From assembly GCF_014898055.3 (NCBI RefSeq), contig NW_023604295.1, positions 72,008,301 through 72,072,300 of the forward strand: a stretch of DNA of 64,000 nt, in the 5' to 3' direction. The notes under the pieces are model-generated. The model was not told the origin of the DNA and did no database searches. It saw nothing but the letters and a program-made list of their open reading frames with translations. Shown here in pieces: positions 12,028-22,757 of this stretch. The position numbers and the translations under genes were made by a program. The stretch is from Talpa occidentalis. Taxonomy: Eukaryota > Chordata > Mammalia > Eulipotyphla > Talpidae. Numbering within the stretch: the first letter of the stretch is position 1; each line of letters opens with the position of its first letter.

Positions 12028-12863
12028 GGGTTAATGTTAGTTCATTTATTTTTTGTGTTGATTTGATTTCAGTGCTTGGATTTACCACTTTTCATTTACT
12101 CATGCACATCATGATGGATATTTGGGCTCTTTTCTAATCATGGCTATTACCAAAAAAAAAAATCTGCTAACAACATTTATATATGTCTTGTATGGGAATA
12201 TATACATATATTCATAAATAAACATAAATACATGTAAAATGTAAAAATATATACATATATATATGATTTATATATTTTGATTCAATAACTTATTTTGGCT
12301 GGTTAATATGGTATTGCTAAACATATTCTATTCAAATTTAATATGAAGTAAATTAATGAATGAAAATGAGAATATTATGCTACATGATTTTTAAAAACTT
12401 TGACTAAAACCTGAAAGACAGATCAAAAAAATGCATCAGATATTCCATTTTTATATGTGTAAAAAATTATGTAAAAGCATGTGGACATATGTGCAGTGAT
12501 TAAATCTAACCTGGGTGGTTTCACATATAAGAAAGATCTTTTGTTTATCACAAGGAGATATGTATTTTATTATTGTAAATTGTCTCCCTAAGACGTCACC
12601 TAAGGTGTATTATCTCATCTAATCTGTGTTTGAACAGAAAAGTCAGTCACTCATATCTTTATCTGATAGAAGTAAAGAAAAAAATTGAACTTCCTAGAAA
12701 AATCAGTATTAAATAAAACAGTTTCAACTGTAAACAAGCAAACAGGTAAAAATATTTATGGAGTCACATTGAGGCCTGAGGATAGTATTGAATCTATTCA
12801 TGCAATTACTTTTCTATTTAGTAATTTGTATTCATAAGTTAGGTCTCCAGTGGATAAAGGACT
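12028..12863. other. Intergenic DNA, nothing recognised
   Basis: AT-rich sequence with (ATATAC)-type words at 12,195-12,275. No gene or nameable repeat. Confidence 0.5.
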
Positions 12864-12880
12864 AAAAATATGACTATGTT

Positions 12881-13743
12881 TTTTATTTAAATATTTCATT
12901 TTACATAATTCTTACATCTTTTTTCATCTTTGCACAGTGTATGCATTTTTGTTTTGGTTATATTCCCCCATACAATTGAAACCCCCTTATTTTGACTCTA
13001 GTCCTTCTTTTTCCCACACCTCCCCCCCCCCCGACCCCGTAGTGTGTCTCTGTTTTATAGTTGCTTGTTGATTTTGATTTTTCTTTGTATTGATTAGTCT
13101 TTTTCCTGGTCTCTTATTTAGGTTTTCTAAATTCCTGCTATGAGTGAGACCATCCGGTATTTTTCTTTTTATTTCTGACTTATTTTGCTGAGCATGATCC
13201 CTTCTAGCTCCATCCCTATTGCTGCAAACTGCATGCATTTATCTTTTTTTGATTGCTGAGTAATATTCCATTGTGTATATGTACCACATCTTCTTGATCC
13301 AGTCATCTATTTTTGGGCATTTGGGTTGCTTCCATAGCTTATCTATTGTAAATAGTGCTGCTATAACCATAGGGATGCAAGTGCCCTTTGGCGTTACTCT
13401 TTCTGTGTCCTTTGGGTAAATACCTAGGAGTAGAATTGTTGGATCATATGGAAGCTCTACATTTAGTAGGTCAAGAAATCTCCATGCAGCTCTCCATAGT
13501 GGCTGGACCAGTTTGCACTCCCACCAGCAGTGCAGGAGAGTTCCTTTTTTCTCCACAACCTCGCCAACATTTGTTGTTGCTAGTTTTTTTAATATGTGCC
13601 ATTCTCACTGGTGTGAGATGGTATCTCATTGTAGTTTTGATATGCATTTCCCTGATTACCAGTGATGTTGAACATTTTTTCATATGCCTGTTGGCCATTT
13701 GCATTTCTTCTTCAGAGAAGTTTCTTTTTAGCTCTTCTGCCCA
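12881..13743 (-). mobile_element. L1, 5'-truncated
   Basis: Contains the L1 3'UTR and the last part of ORF2 on the minus strand. The target-site duplication AAAAATATGACTATGTT is perfect at 12,864-12,880 and 13,744-13,760. The 3'UTR (12,881-13,127) is longer than that of the copies at 6333 and 24,548. It includes the sequence after the 'CAATTGTATGGGG' landmark that also appears in the 20,155 copy, so two L1 lineages are present. Confidence 0.9.
13128..13743 (-). pseudogene. L1 ORF2 C-terminal fragment, frameshifted
   Basis: The minus frames carry the ORF2 C-terminal segment. Recognisable are the Cys-rich WRGCGEK motif, then [23 protein letters not shown] and a final MEYYSAIKK. An extra A in the lysine run near 13,246 shifts the frame and gives a premature stop at 13,239. 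Another shift near 13,550 separates the two halves. The true consensus stop lies at 13,128-13,130. In an intact L1 this region follows the reverse transcriptase and is needed for retrotransposition. This copy is dead. Confidence 0.85.
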
Positions 13744-13763
13744 AAAAATATGACTATGTTATG

Positions 13764-13877
13764 ATTGCCAAAAAGGAAATCACAAAGTGAGAGCTACAAG
13801 GAAAGGTGAAAGACAGTGGAAGGATTACCAAATCAGTTGTAGGTGATCTTGTTCAGAATAACAGCTCTAATCTTGTA
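13764..13877 (+). repeat. Local duplication, copy 2
   Basis: The match to 11,913-12,027 begins just past the right target-site duplication of the L1 at 12,881-13,743. Its tail ends at 'CTTGTATTTC'. Origin is unknown: either an unrecognised dispersed repeat or a short segmental duplication. Confidence 0.8.
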
Positions 13878-13936
13878 TTTCTGAAAGACTATCCTGAATG
13901 AAAGAGCATCTTGCTTGTTAAAAATGATTATGATGT

Positions 13937-14200
13937 GGGCCTCACTGGGGGCACAAGTGGTTAAGTACAGCACTGTGAAGGTATCCACAGCTTCTGCAGC
14001 ACGAGTTTGATCCCTGGCCTGGGAGTTACCCACATGGTGCAACAGACCTCTCCTGTCTTGCCCGCTGCTCCCCTCAGCAGTGTATTTCAGTCAGCCTGCC
14101 TGTTCTGGTCCCCACTTTGTCTCTGGTGAATCCTCTCAGCCCCCACACCTCTGGCCTGTACCCCAGTTCTTATATGCATAAATAAATAAATCTTTAAAAA
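13937..14200 (+). mobile_element. tRNA-derived SINE, subfamily B
   Basis: Full-length in plus orientation: GGGCCTCACTGGGGGCACAA head, body, then AATAAATAAATCTTTAAAAA tail. Imperfect target-site duplication AAATGATTATGATGT (13,922-13,936) versus AAATGATGATGAAGT (14,200-14,214). The tail holds both the AATAAA signal and a TCTTT run, the hallmark of T+ class SINEs. Confidence 0.85.
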
Positions 14201-14214
14201 ATGATGATGAAGTG

Positions 14215-14724
14215 ATGATAATGATGCTGTAAAGGCTTTACATTTTATTTTTAAAAATATAGAGTCATTTAGTCTATACTTTTAATCATTTACTTTGTAG
14301 AATTTAAAATAATCTGAATGGATAAAAATGCTTCCATAATCTAAAACATTAACTTTTTTGGTGGAACCAGCAAAGGAGAGGTTAGGTTAACATATCATAA
14401 CATATAGTATAATAGAAAATTTCAGTGGCATGCATAAGAGAAAACAGAAAGAGAAATAATAACAAGTAAGCAGAAAGAAATTACCAAACTTAAACATTGC
14501 ATTTCAGAGATAATTTGAAAATCCATATTGGGAAAAACTTCTTTAAGTCTTCATTAAGTCTATTCAGTTTTTTCTTATTGAAATTTTGATACACTAACAT
14601 AGGGTTTTGGACTTGTAAATCCACTTATTCATGTTTGGTTTGTTATAATTGCCACCTTTATGCCCTCTGAACAGATTTCATGAAAATCCCATTATACATT
14701 TTATGTGAAGAACTTTAGACTTAC
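14215..14724. other. Intergenic DNA, nothing recognised
   Basis: AT-rich sequence. No gene or nameable repeat between the SINE and the old L1. Confidence 0.45.
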
Positions 14725-15420
14725 CATCTATTTTTTTTTAAATCAAAATAACATTGGTTTATAACATTACATAGATTTCAGGTGTATGGAATCATAATTT
14801 GACATCTATGTATTCCATGATATGATTGCCACCAAAACTACTTTTCATTCTCTACTATATGGTTGGTTTCATTGCCTGATACCTGCCCCCACACTTCCTT
14901 CCCTTCTGGTAACAACCATTTTATTCTTATAGACTAAGAGATATTTTTGCTTTGTTTGCTAGCTTGTTTATTTATCTCCACATACTTATGAACTCTTACA
15001 GCATTTTTTTTCCATCTGTCATATTTCACTTAGCGTAATATCCTCAAGGTTCATCCATGTTATTGCAAATGGCATGATTTCATGTCTTTATTATTATGGA
15101 GTAGTATTCCATTGTGCGTATGCATTGCAGTTCCTTTGTCCTTTCCTTTATCAAGGGCATTTAGGTTATTTTGAAATCTTTGCTCTTGAAAGAAATGCTG
15201 TAATGAACGTATTTGTGCATATATTGTTTTGAAATAGTGTGTACTCAGAAGTACTTTCTTCAGATAAGTACTCAGAAGCAGAATAACTGGATCTTAATGG
15301 CATTTCTATTCTTAGTATTTTTTTTTTTTTTTAGGAATTACCATAACATTTTGCATAGTGGGTGAATCAATTTACATTTCCATGAAAAATATACAAGTGT
15401 TCTCTTTTCTCTGCATCCAC
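14725..15420 (-). mobile_element. Old L1 3' end (first part of an inverted copy)
   Basis: The minus strand gives an L1 3'UTR (AACATTGGTTTATAACATTA on the plus strand) and then decayed ORF2 C-terminal sequence. Comparable plus-strand words are TTCCATTGTG..TATGCAT and CTGCATCCACACCAAACTTG, equivalent to the CTCCACACCCTCGCCAACAT of younger copies. Highly diverged, with an internal T-run at 15,320-15,334. Confidence 0.75.
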
Positions 15421-15439
15421 ACCAAACTTGTTCTACAAA

Positions 15440-15720
15440 TAGGAGAAGGTATTTGCAAAGGATATATCCACTGAAGGGTAAATACATTAAATAAAAATAA
15501 CTCATACAACTCACCAACACTAAAATGAAACAAAAACAATCCCATTAATAAATAGGGAGAGGATCTGAATAGACACTTCTTCAAAGATATAAAAATGGTT
15601 AATATGTACATGAAAAGGTGTACATCACTTAATATTAGAACGATGAGATTAGGATTTTGATAGAGAACCAAATCCACAATGATGTATCACCTCATACCTG
15701 TGGAAGTAGCTTTTATTCAC
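15440..15720 (+). mobile_element. Old L1 ORF2 segment in inverted orientation
   Basis: Plus-strand wording such as AATAGGGAGAGGATCTGAATAG, split here as the block 15,552-15,573, then ACTTCTTCAAAGATATA and 'ATGATGTATCACCTCATACC' is L1 ORF2 upstream of the Cys-rich end. It faces the minus-oriented part at 14,725-15,420 head to head. The geometry is that of an old twin-primed L1 of which this is the inverted 5' part. Confidence 0.6.
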
Positions 15721-16019
15721 TGTTTTTTTTTAATTTATTTAAACATAAAACTTTAATGTTCAAAGCTTCTATTCATTTTGAAACTTCACCTTCTCTTATA
15801 GCTTATTTTCCGTCTATAGATAAGAAGCTTGTCATTTAAAGATTATAGCCCACAATAGCATAAATAGAAATTTTTTTTGCAATTGAATCCAAAATCACTG
15901 ATGGAAAACTTTATTTGTACAAGGAAAACTGCTCATGGTCTTGGCTGTGCACATGGAGACTACTCAGACAAGTCCTGAATCTGCTCTCCTGAACTTGTGA
16001 GAGATACAAGAGATAGAAT

Positions 16020-16215
16020 GAATGGTCATAGCAAGTAAGGGCTCTGGTATGGAACAAATATCACCTTGACTGCTGATCATTATCCTACTTACTGTGTGAT
16101 TGAGGATATTTATTTGTACTACAGATTTCTCATATGTAAAATAGGGATTATACTTTCTTCCCAGTGTTGTTTTGTTGACACAATATGATCTTGTCAATTA
16201 TCTAGTAAAGGAGGC
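16020..16215 (+). mobile_element. MIR relic
   Basis: Order of blocks matches MIR: 'AGGGCTCTGG' region, 'TTACTGTGTGATTGAGG', then TCTCATATGTAAAATAGGGATTATACT (split at 16,127-16,154) and a degraded 'CAATATGATCTTGTCAATT' end. Core-SINE of Mesozoic age. Call by pattern memory. Confidence 0.65.
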
Positions 16216-16451
16216 ATAACATCATGAATTCTTCATAAATATTAATTCCCTTTCCTTCTTGCTTCAGCTTAACCTCTGTCCTCACATTAAATTCTTACAC
16301 TGAGCAAAATAAGTGAGTTTCCTCTATATGATCTGAATTCTCCTGTTGACTGAAAGTCCCTATACTTCTTTGAATGTGCTGAGTCAGTATCATTGGCATA
16401 CTCTTACTTTACTTTCATTTTTAAAGAATCATTGTTTGAAGATGAGTATTC

Positions 16452-16713
16452 TTTTTTTAAAGATTTATTTATACAAGAGCTGGGCTACAGGTCAGAGGCG
16501 CAGGAGGGTGAGAAGACTCACCAGAGAAAGAGGGGGGAGCAGAACAGGCAGACAAACCGAAAGCACTGCTGAGGAGAGCAGTGGGCAAGACAGGAGAGGT
16601 CTGCCATGCCATGTGGGTATCTCCTTGGCCAGCCAGGAATAGAACCCATGCTGCAGAGGTTGTGGACAGCTCAACAGTGCTGCGCTCACCCCACTACACC
16701 ACCTGGGAGGCTC
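16452..16713 (-). mobile_element. tRNA-derived SINE, A/B intermediate
   Basis: Near full-length. The tail side reads GAGCTGGGCTACAGGTCAGAGG, split at 16,477-16,499, which mixes A and B diagnostic bases. Short target-site duplication GAGTATT at 16,444-16,450 and 16,714-16,720. Confidence 0.8.
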
Positions 16714-16765
16714 GAGTATTGTTAACACTTGACATGAAGATGTCTTTAAATAAGCCAATGTCATT

Positions 16766-17024
16766 TTTTTTTAAAGACTTATTTGTTTATTTATACAAGA
16801 ACCGGGATAAGGCCAGATGTGTGGGAGGGTGAGAGGATTCACCAGAGACAAAGCAGGGAACAGGCAGACTGATAAAACACACTGCTGAGGGGAGCACCTG
16901 GCACGACAGAAGTCTGCCACACCAGGTGGGACCCTCCGTGGCTGGCCAGAATCGAACCGGCACTGCAGAGACTGTGGACAGCTTCACAGCACTGCGCTCA
17001 ACCTCCAGTGCCACCAGGGGAGGC
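16766..17024 (-). mobile_element. tRNA-derived SINE, A/B intermediate
   Basis: Near full-length. Perfect target-site duplication CCAATGTCATT at 16,755-16,765 and 17,025-17,035. It carries an 8-base shortening in the body relative to its neighbours (AGGGAACAGGCAGACTG). Confidence 0.85.
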
Positions 17025-17172
17025 CCAATGTCATTATTTTTTATAAGAGTCATGACTTCCTGGCAACTAAGGATTTTTTTAGTGCCCCCCCCACCAAAAA
17101 AAAAAAGGGTATGCTTTTGACTGGAAAGTGTGATTAAGACAGATTCTTGTGCTATAAAAGTATTAACTTTAC

Positions 17173-17441
17173 GGGCCTCCCCAGTGGCTCAGCGGTTGAG
17201 CGCTGGGTTGCCCGCAACCTCTGCAGCATGGATTTGATCACCAGCCACCTGGCGAGGGTCCCACATGGTGCACAGACCTCTCCTGCCACATCCTCTGCTC
17301 CCCTCAGCAGTGTACTTCGTCAGTCTGCCTGTTCTGTTCCCTCTCTGGCTCTGGTGAATTCTCTCACCCTCCCGCACTTCTGACTACACCCAGTGCTTGT
17401 ATAAATAACTAAATAAATAAATCTTTAAAATAAATAAATAA
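17173..17441 (+). mobile_element. tRNA-derived SINE, subfamily A
   Basis: Full-length in plus orientation with an extended AAATAAATAAAT tail. Target-site duplication AAAAGTATTAACTTTA versus AAAAGTATTTACTATA on either side (17,156 and 17,444), imperfect. The tRNA-like promoter half reads GTGGCTCAGCGGTTGAGCGC (17,184-17,203), which includes the A-box. Confidence 0.85.
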
Positions 17442-17549
17442 GTAAAAGTATTTACTATAGCATTTTTTCCTTTCAAAATGTTGGAAATTAGAAAAAACAG
17501 TTCTTGTTATGAATTATATATATTTTAAGATACAATTTTTAAAAATTTT

Positions 17550-17719
17550 TTTTTTTTTTTTTTAAAGATTTATTTATTTATTTATACAAGTGCTGGGTAC
17601 AGTCAGAAGCGCGGGAGGGTGAGAGAATTCACCAGAGCCAGAGCAGGGAGCAGAGCAGGCAGAAGGACCGAAGTACACTGCTGAGGGGAGCAGCGGGCGG
17701 CAGGAGAGGTCTGCGCGCC
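17550..17719 (-). mobile_element. 5'-truncated SINE, subfamily A, young
   Basis: Only the 3' 150 bp or so and the A-tail are present. The tRNA head is missing, ending in the GGTCTGCGCGCC block. A perfect 17-bp duplication CAATTTTTAAAAATTTT flanks it (17,533-17,549 and 17,720-17,736), so truncation happened during insertion and not by later deletion. Confidence 0.9.
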
Positions 17720-17736
17720 CAATTTTTAAAAATTTT

Positions 17737-18479
17737 ATTATAACTAAAAACATTAAGAATAGTGATATGTTTTCTATTTTGCATTAGTATAATTAGTAAT
17801 ATATTTCTTATTGGTTATTCATAATGTTTTTCATTATAAAATTGATTTAAGCCATGCAAATAGTACAATAGGATTGCATGCAAATATTATCTTAATGGTA
17901 TCATACAAATTATTTATAAAACTTGCATACCATGTAGTGATTTTCATTTGATGGTGCTCCATTTTCTACAGAATCATCAGAATTCTATAATATCTAGTTG
18001 TATAAAATTTCCTTGATGTATTTTGCCAATGAGAAAATATTTCAACTCCATAAACATCAACAGGTTAATAAGAACTTTATGAAGATGTTTTTCATTTAAC
18101 TACAGAGACAAACTACGTACTTTTCCCTTATAAACTATTAAAATAGCAGCGTGAAATTGCAACCATTTTAAACCCAAGGTAAAAAATTTCTCCAAGTACT
18201 TTTGTTGATTTATTTGTAATGTTAAAATATTGCACCCTCCCCTACTTTATATTTTTACATGTTGCAATAGCAATTTACTTTCATAATCACCTTGAACCAA
18301 GATTAATGTCCCAAATATAAGATTTGGAATGGAAAAAATTTAAAACCTACTGAAGCACTCTCTAGCCTTGTTCAAATATTTTATCTTCTCACTGGAGAAG
18401 GATTTTCAGCCTACATTGTAACAATTAACTGTTAACGATTCAGATAGTTACTGCTGTGTCTAACTACAAAGGAAACAGG
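17737..18479. other. Intergenic DNA, nothing recognised
   Basis: AT-rich sequence with no coding or repeat signal that I can name. Confidence 0.5.
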
Positions 18480-18570
18480 TTATCTTATGTTAATAGGGAA
18501 ATAGTACATATGAAACATATGAAGTAAAGCAGAGACAGAGATAGAGACGATATGGGGGCAGAGTCGGGGC

Positions 18571-18600
18571 AGGAGAGAGAGAGAGAGAGATGGAGGGGGG

Positions 18601-18671
<71 letters not shown>
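18571..18671 (+). repeat. (GA)n microsatellite
   Basis: About 100 bp of GA/AGAG repeats with a GGAGGGGGGGAGG interruption near 18,592-18,604. The minus-strand frame of poly(Ser-Leu) across it is an artefact of the repeat. Confidence 0.95.
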
Positions 18672-18673
<2 letters not shown>

Positions 18674-18679
18674 AGAGAT

Positions 18680-19560
18680 TAATAAAAGAGGAGGCTGCAA
18701 AGTGCAAACTCTGCATGCTAGGTTAATAGACTAAAGACCCAGAAAAGAGTTGATAGTGTAGCTGGAGTCTGAAACAGTCTAGAGGTCGAATTCTTTTTTC
18801 CATAAGAGACCTCAATGTATTTTCTCTTAATGCCTTCCACTCATAAGATGTGACCCAACAACATTATGGGGGGTAATCTGTTTTTTTAAAATCTACTGAT
18901 TTACTGATTTAAATGTTAATCTCATAAGCGGTCATAAGGTCATAAGCAAACAGTCCATCAGAACAGCTCATCATATTTGATGTTTCTGGTATTTGTCAGT
19001 TCAACTTTAAACAGCGTCCTGGTTATCTTGACCCTGGTATATCTGATGGTGTCAATGCCTGGCACTCCTTTGGGCATTGTCAGAGTAGAATATCAGTTCA
19101 AAGTAAGCACTTAAGTTTAAAGACAACAGATCAGTCGTCAAATAGTGTGCACTTGCAGCCTATTATGATCTGTGTACATGTGTAGATTCCTATACCAGGC
19201 AGGGCTTTCTCCCCTAGATTCCCATCAATAGTGATGTCAGGCCCTGATATTTAGAACATAGAAGAAAGATTTGGTTATGAGAGTAATGAAAGACACTTTT
19301 TGAGATCAGTGGGATATTAGCCTGGGAATCTGAGGTCAGGGTCTCAGCATGAACCAGGTGAGTGTCTTCTTCTTAACCACAGACTTCTCATTTTCACAAG
19401 ATAAAAGGGCAAGGAGACTCTATATGTTCTCCTTGGTAAGGGAATTAATCTTATTTAAGGGCTCTGCTCCTGTGACTGAATCATCTTCCAAAGTTCCCAC
19501 CTCTAATATCATCACGTTGATCATGAAAGTTTCAACAGAACATTTTTTGGGATGACACAA
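18680..19560 (+). mobile_element. LTR/MaLR-age repeat relics
   Basis: Two blocks look like old repeats. About 18,780-19,080 has TACTGATTTAAATGTTAATC and 'AGTTCAACTTTAAACAGCGTC'. About 19,380-19,560 has 'GAATCATCTTCCAAAGTTCC' and a terminal TGGGATGACACAAACATTCA (19,548-19,567), typical of MaLR LTR 3' ends. Families not certain. Confidence 0.4.
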
Positions 19561-19654
19561 ACATTCACACCATAATAATCAATTAGAAAGAAAGTGTCTC
19601 AATAGAAGGTTCTGGAGTTAAGATAGAGGTCTTTGAATTATTGCTCACAGAACA

Positions 19655-19800
19655 GGTATTGACAAACTATGACCTGAAGACTAAATCAATTCTTCCATGT
19701 GTTTTTGTAAATACAATGTTATTTGGATACAGCCACATTCATTTTTTCCCATATCATTTGTGGCAGCTTCACTCTATATACATTGGTTGAAGTTTTGGGA
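19655..19800 (-). mobile_element. Non-autonomous hAT-type DNA transposon relic
   Basis: Reads as the reverse of the element at 4409-4625. 'TATTGACAAACTATGACCTG' corresponds to the terminal CAGGGGTCAGCAAACT side, followed by a TTTTTGTAAATACAATGTTA block and 'GGATACAGCCACATTC'. Diverged. Confidence 0.5.
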
Positions 19801-19879
19801 TGTGGCTAAATTGCTCAGGGAATGCGTATGGTGAAAATAGAAATGAGTGATCATAAACCTGTTTTAAAGTCAGGGAAGA

Positions 19880-20145
19880 GGGCTTCCCTGGTGGCGCAAG
19901 GGGTTAAGACACAACCTATGAAGCTAACCGCACCCACTGCAGCATGAGTTTGATCCTGGCCAGGGAGCTACCCACATGGTGCAGCAGACCTATCCTGCAT
20001 TGCCCACTGCTCCCCTCAGCAGTGTATTTTAGTTGATCTGCCTGTTCTATTTCCTGCTCTGTTCCTGGTGAATTCTCTCACCCCTCACACCTATGACCTG
20101 TACCCCAGTTCTTTTATGAATAAATAAATAAATCTTTTAAAAAAT
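19880..20145 (+). mobile_element. tRNA-derived SINE, subfamily B
   Basis: Full-length in plus orientation, head GGGCTTCCCTGGTGGCGCAA. The left target-site sequence AAAGTCAGGGAAGA lies at 19,866-19,879. It recurs as AAAGTCAGG right after the tail (20,146-20,154) and again as AAAGTCTGGGAAGA beyond the adjoining L1 (20,436-20,449). The SINE and L1 therefore share one target site. Confidence 0.85.
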
Positions 20146-20154
20146 AAAGTCAGG

Positions 20155-20435
20155 AGTCTCACTCATAGCAGGAATTTAGAAGAACTAAATAAGAGACCAG
20201 AAAAAAGACTTATCAATACAAAGTAAAAATCAAAGTCAACAAGCAACTTATAAACCCGAGACACACTACGGGGGGAGAGGGGGGAGGGAGGGGTGGGGAA
20301 AGGAAAGACTAGAGTCAAAATAAGGGGGGGGTGCAATTGTATGGGGAATATAACCAAAATGAAAATGCATACATTGTGCAAAGATGAAAAAATATGTAAG
20401 AATTATATAAAATAAATTATTTAAATAAAAAAAAT
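20155..20435 (+). mobile_element. L1, extremely 5'-truncated (3'UTR only)
   Basis: Starts at the final codons of ORF2 (TCTCACTCATAGCAGGAATT) and runs through the polypurine G-rich tract (20,270-20,300) to an A-rich tail. Belongs to the longer-3'UTR lineage, like 12,881-13,743. See the SINE at 19,880 for the shared target site. Confidence 0.85.
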
Positions 20436-20449
20436 AAAGTCTGGGAAGA

Positions 20450-22738
20450 AATAAAGGAAGTACACTAAAAACCAAAGAGCAGGTAAAATGAAAAAATATG
20501 AGAGTTTTACTTTCTATACCTTTGTATTAGCCCATCTTTACTTTCTTTCATTATCAGATAAACAGAAGAGGAAGAGAAAAATAGGCAGAATTCTCATTCC
20601 CATTCTTTCTTCTTTGGTCTTTTCTACAACATGCTTTCAAGAAAAAAAAAAAGGTACTTACTGGAGGGCAAAACAAAGATCATTCTGGAAAAATTCTAAT
20701 TCTCTCAGAAAAAGTAGGAAGAAAGTACATATTTTGCACATACCCATCAATCACACAATCTGTTTTGCTTCCATTTTTTCTTCTTCTTCTCCACTGTTTT
20801 ACTTTTGTTTAGTTCATATGTTTTTTTTTTTTTTTTCCTCCAGAATGAAAATGAAGAGCACAGCGTTTGCTTAGAAAATACTATCTTTGCTGGGAGCTGC
20901 ATGCTTGCAACAGTAATACAACTGCTGCCCACACTGGAGTCCCACCAAACTTGTCACTTATTTGCAAGAGAGTCTTCTATTTGACTAGAAGAGACAGGAC
21001 CCAAATGAGCCTGATGCTTTCTATGCTAGCCAGCAATACAATTACACGAATGGGAGCTAAGGCAAGACAGAGCAGTCACTCACCCTTGCACACAGGTGCT
21101 GTGTCCTTGAAATAGTTGATTGTACTCGGCCTGTTAACCAGAGACTGCAAAATGGGATTTCATAAATGACTGCAATTCCTTGATGATTAGTTGAGGCTTC
21201 TAAACATAATTTTGAAAAGGATGGTCAGTTTTTTCTTTGTGTCCCCTGATAAAGTCTCATGGTTTCCGTAATCTTTAAAATTCAAAATCTTTAGGTAATG
21301 CATTTTGTAGAAACAGCAGGAAAGTGGGGATTTGCAAACCTCCTTTTCTTTACTGATGACTTTAAAAATGCTGTCGTTTGCTTCAACTGTTGAAAACGGA
21401 ACTTTCCCCGTATTTAAGCAGTGGTGTTCTCTTTTCATGCTGAAAAGCAATGAATTGTTACAAATGGACATCTTGCTATGAATAAAGATGACAAATGACT
21501 AAGTGACTCAGAAATATGCTTGACAAGTGGGAAATGGTTAGAATATAGAGTTTATATACTTTTCTACCATTGATTTTGTAGCCTGAATAAGTTAGGTTGC
21601 AATGGGTAACCAACAGTGGTATGGAGGGTAGTCCCCAGGGTGTTCTTTTGCTTTCCAAATTGCAAGCAGAACCTTTTCAGGGTCTCTTGTTTATGAGATT
21701 ATGATTCAGTTCTCTGCTAAGATGGGCATTATTTGAATTTACTTCAAGTCAGCCAAACCTCAGTGGCTCTCTACCATCACCAGCTTATGAGATAGTTGAA
21801 GTCCACTCTTGAGCAGTGTCATCTTGGTACAGGAGTTACTAGTTCTGTGTGGGTCTCACTGATAGTCTATTCCAGAGACACTCACTGGATCCTGACAGCT
21901 GATTCTGCAGCCTGGGAAATGGAAGAGAACCTCAGGGTTTCCCAGTGCTCAGAAGTACTCATGTCCTTTCAGAGGGCCTTGTTGATAGACGTCCTAATTC
22001 TTAATTTTCATACATTTAAAAGTTGCTTCATGAATTAAATAATTAAGTATCGAGTCCCAGACAGTGTAAAAACTCAACAGTGCCTATTATTATTCCAAAA
22101 CAGATTGCTAATGTTTATAACCCATAGAAAGTACCTATTTTTTACATTGTTAATGTGGATATGAATGTACCCTAAACATGATTTGTCTTTTGATTTCATT
22201 ACCTGCTTCATTATAATGATCACTACTCAGAAAATGGTTACTTGCTTCATTCTCATTCACGTGCAATGCAGTATTCATTTTCCCCATTTATCCTTGCCTC
22301 TCTTTTTTGTTGTTAAAAACTCTCTCTGAGTAAATGTTGAGAGGAAATGGAGGTCACTGTAAAGTCACATGCTCAGTCATAGGCATAATTTGTGATTGTC
22401 ATGCCAGTTAAGCGCCAACCGCCACTCATTGAGGGATTTAACACAGAAACCAGAGATTGTGGGTGCTGAGATTTCCCCTGTGCTACTATAAATATTAAAA
22501 AAAAAAGAAAAATAAAAATTACCATGCTATAATTATTTTCCTTTCACTTAGGAAGGTGCTTAGAAATGCAAGAATATAAGCATAGAAAGCTAGAATTTTA
22601 ACTCCTCTATTTTAGGGAAAACACAATTGCTTGTGAATTTCTACCACATTATATAGAAATTCCAACACATGAGGGCATGGTTCTGGATGTGGAAATCCTG
22701 GGAACCTCGATAAAACAAGGGAGAAAGAGGCATCTCTC
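20450..22738. other. Intergenic DNA, nothing recognised
   Basis: Mostly complex AT-rich DNA. A T-run lies at 20,820-20,836. The 128-codon plus frame at 20,488-20,874 is rich in Lys/Ser/Phe, spans the T-run, and lacks any domain, so it is judged non-coding. 21,780-22,040 carries an 80-codon frame without similarity. Confidence 0.5.
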
Positions 22739-22757
22739 AAGAGTGTTGTGGTGCAAC

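Noticed and set aside
17173..17260. tRNA gene
   Set aside because: The tRNA-like sequence is the SINE head. It lacks a full cloverleaf and is continuous with a SINE body and AATAAA tail.
18480..18716. Ser-Leu repeat protein frames
   Set aside because: Direct translation of the GA microsatellite.
20488..20874. 128-codon plus frame
   Set aside because: Spans a T-run, low-complexity Lys/Ser/Phe content, no domain or splice context.
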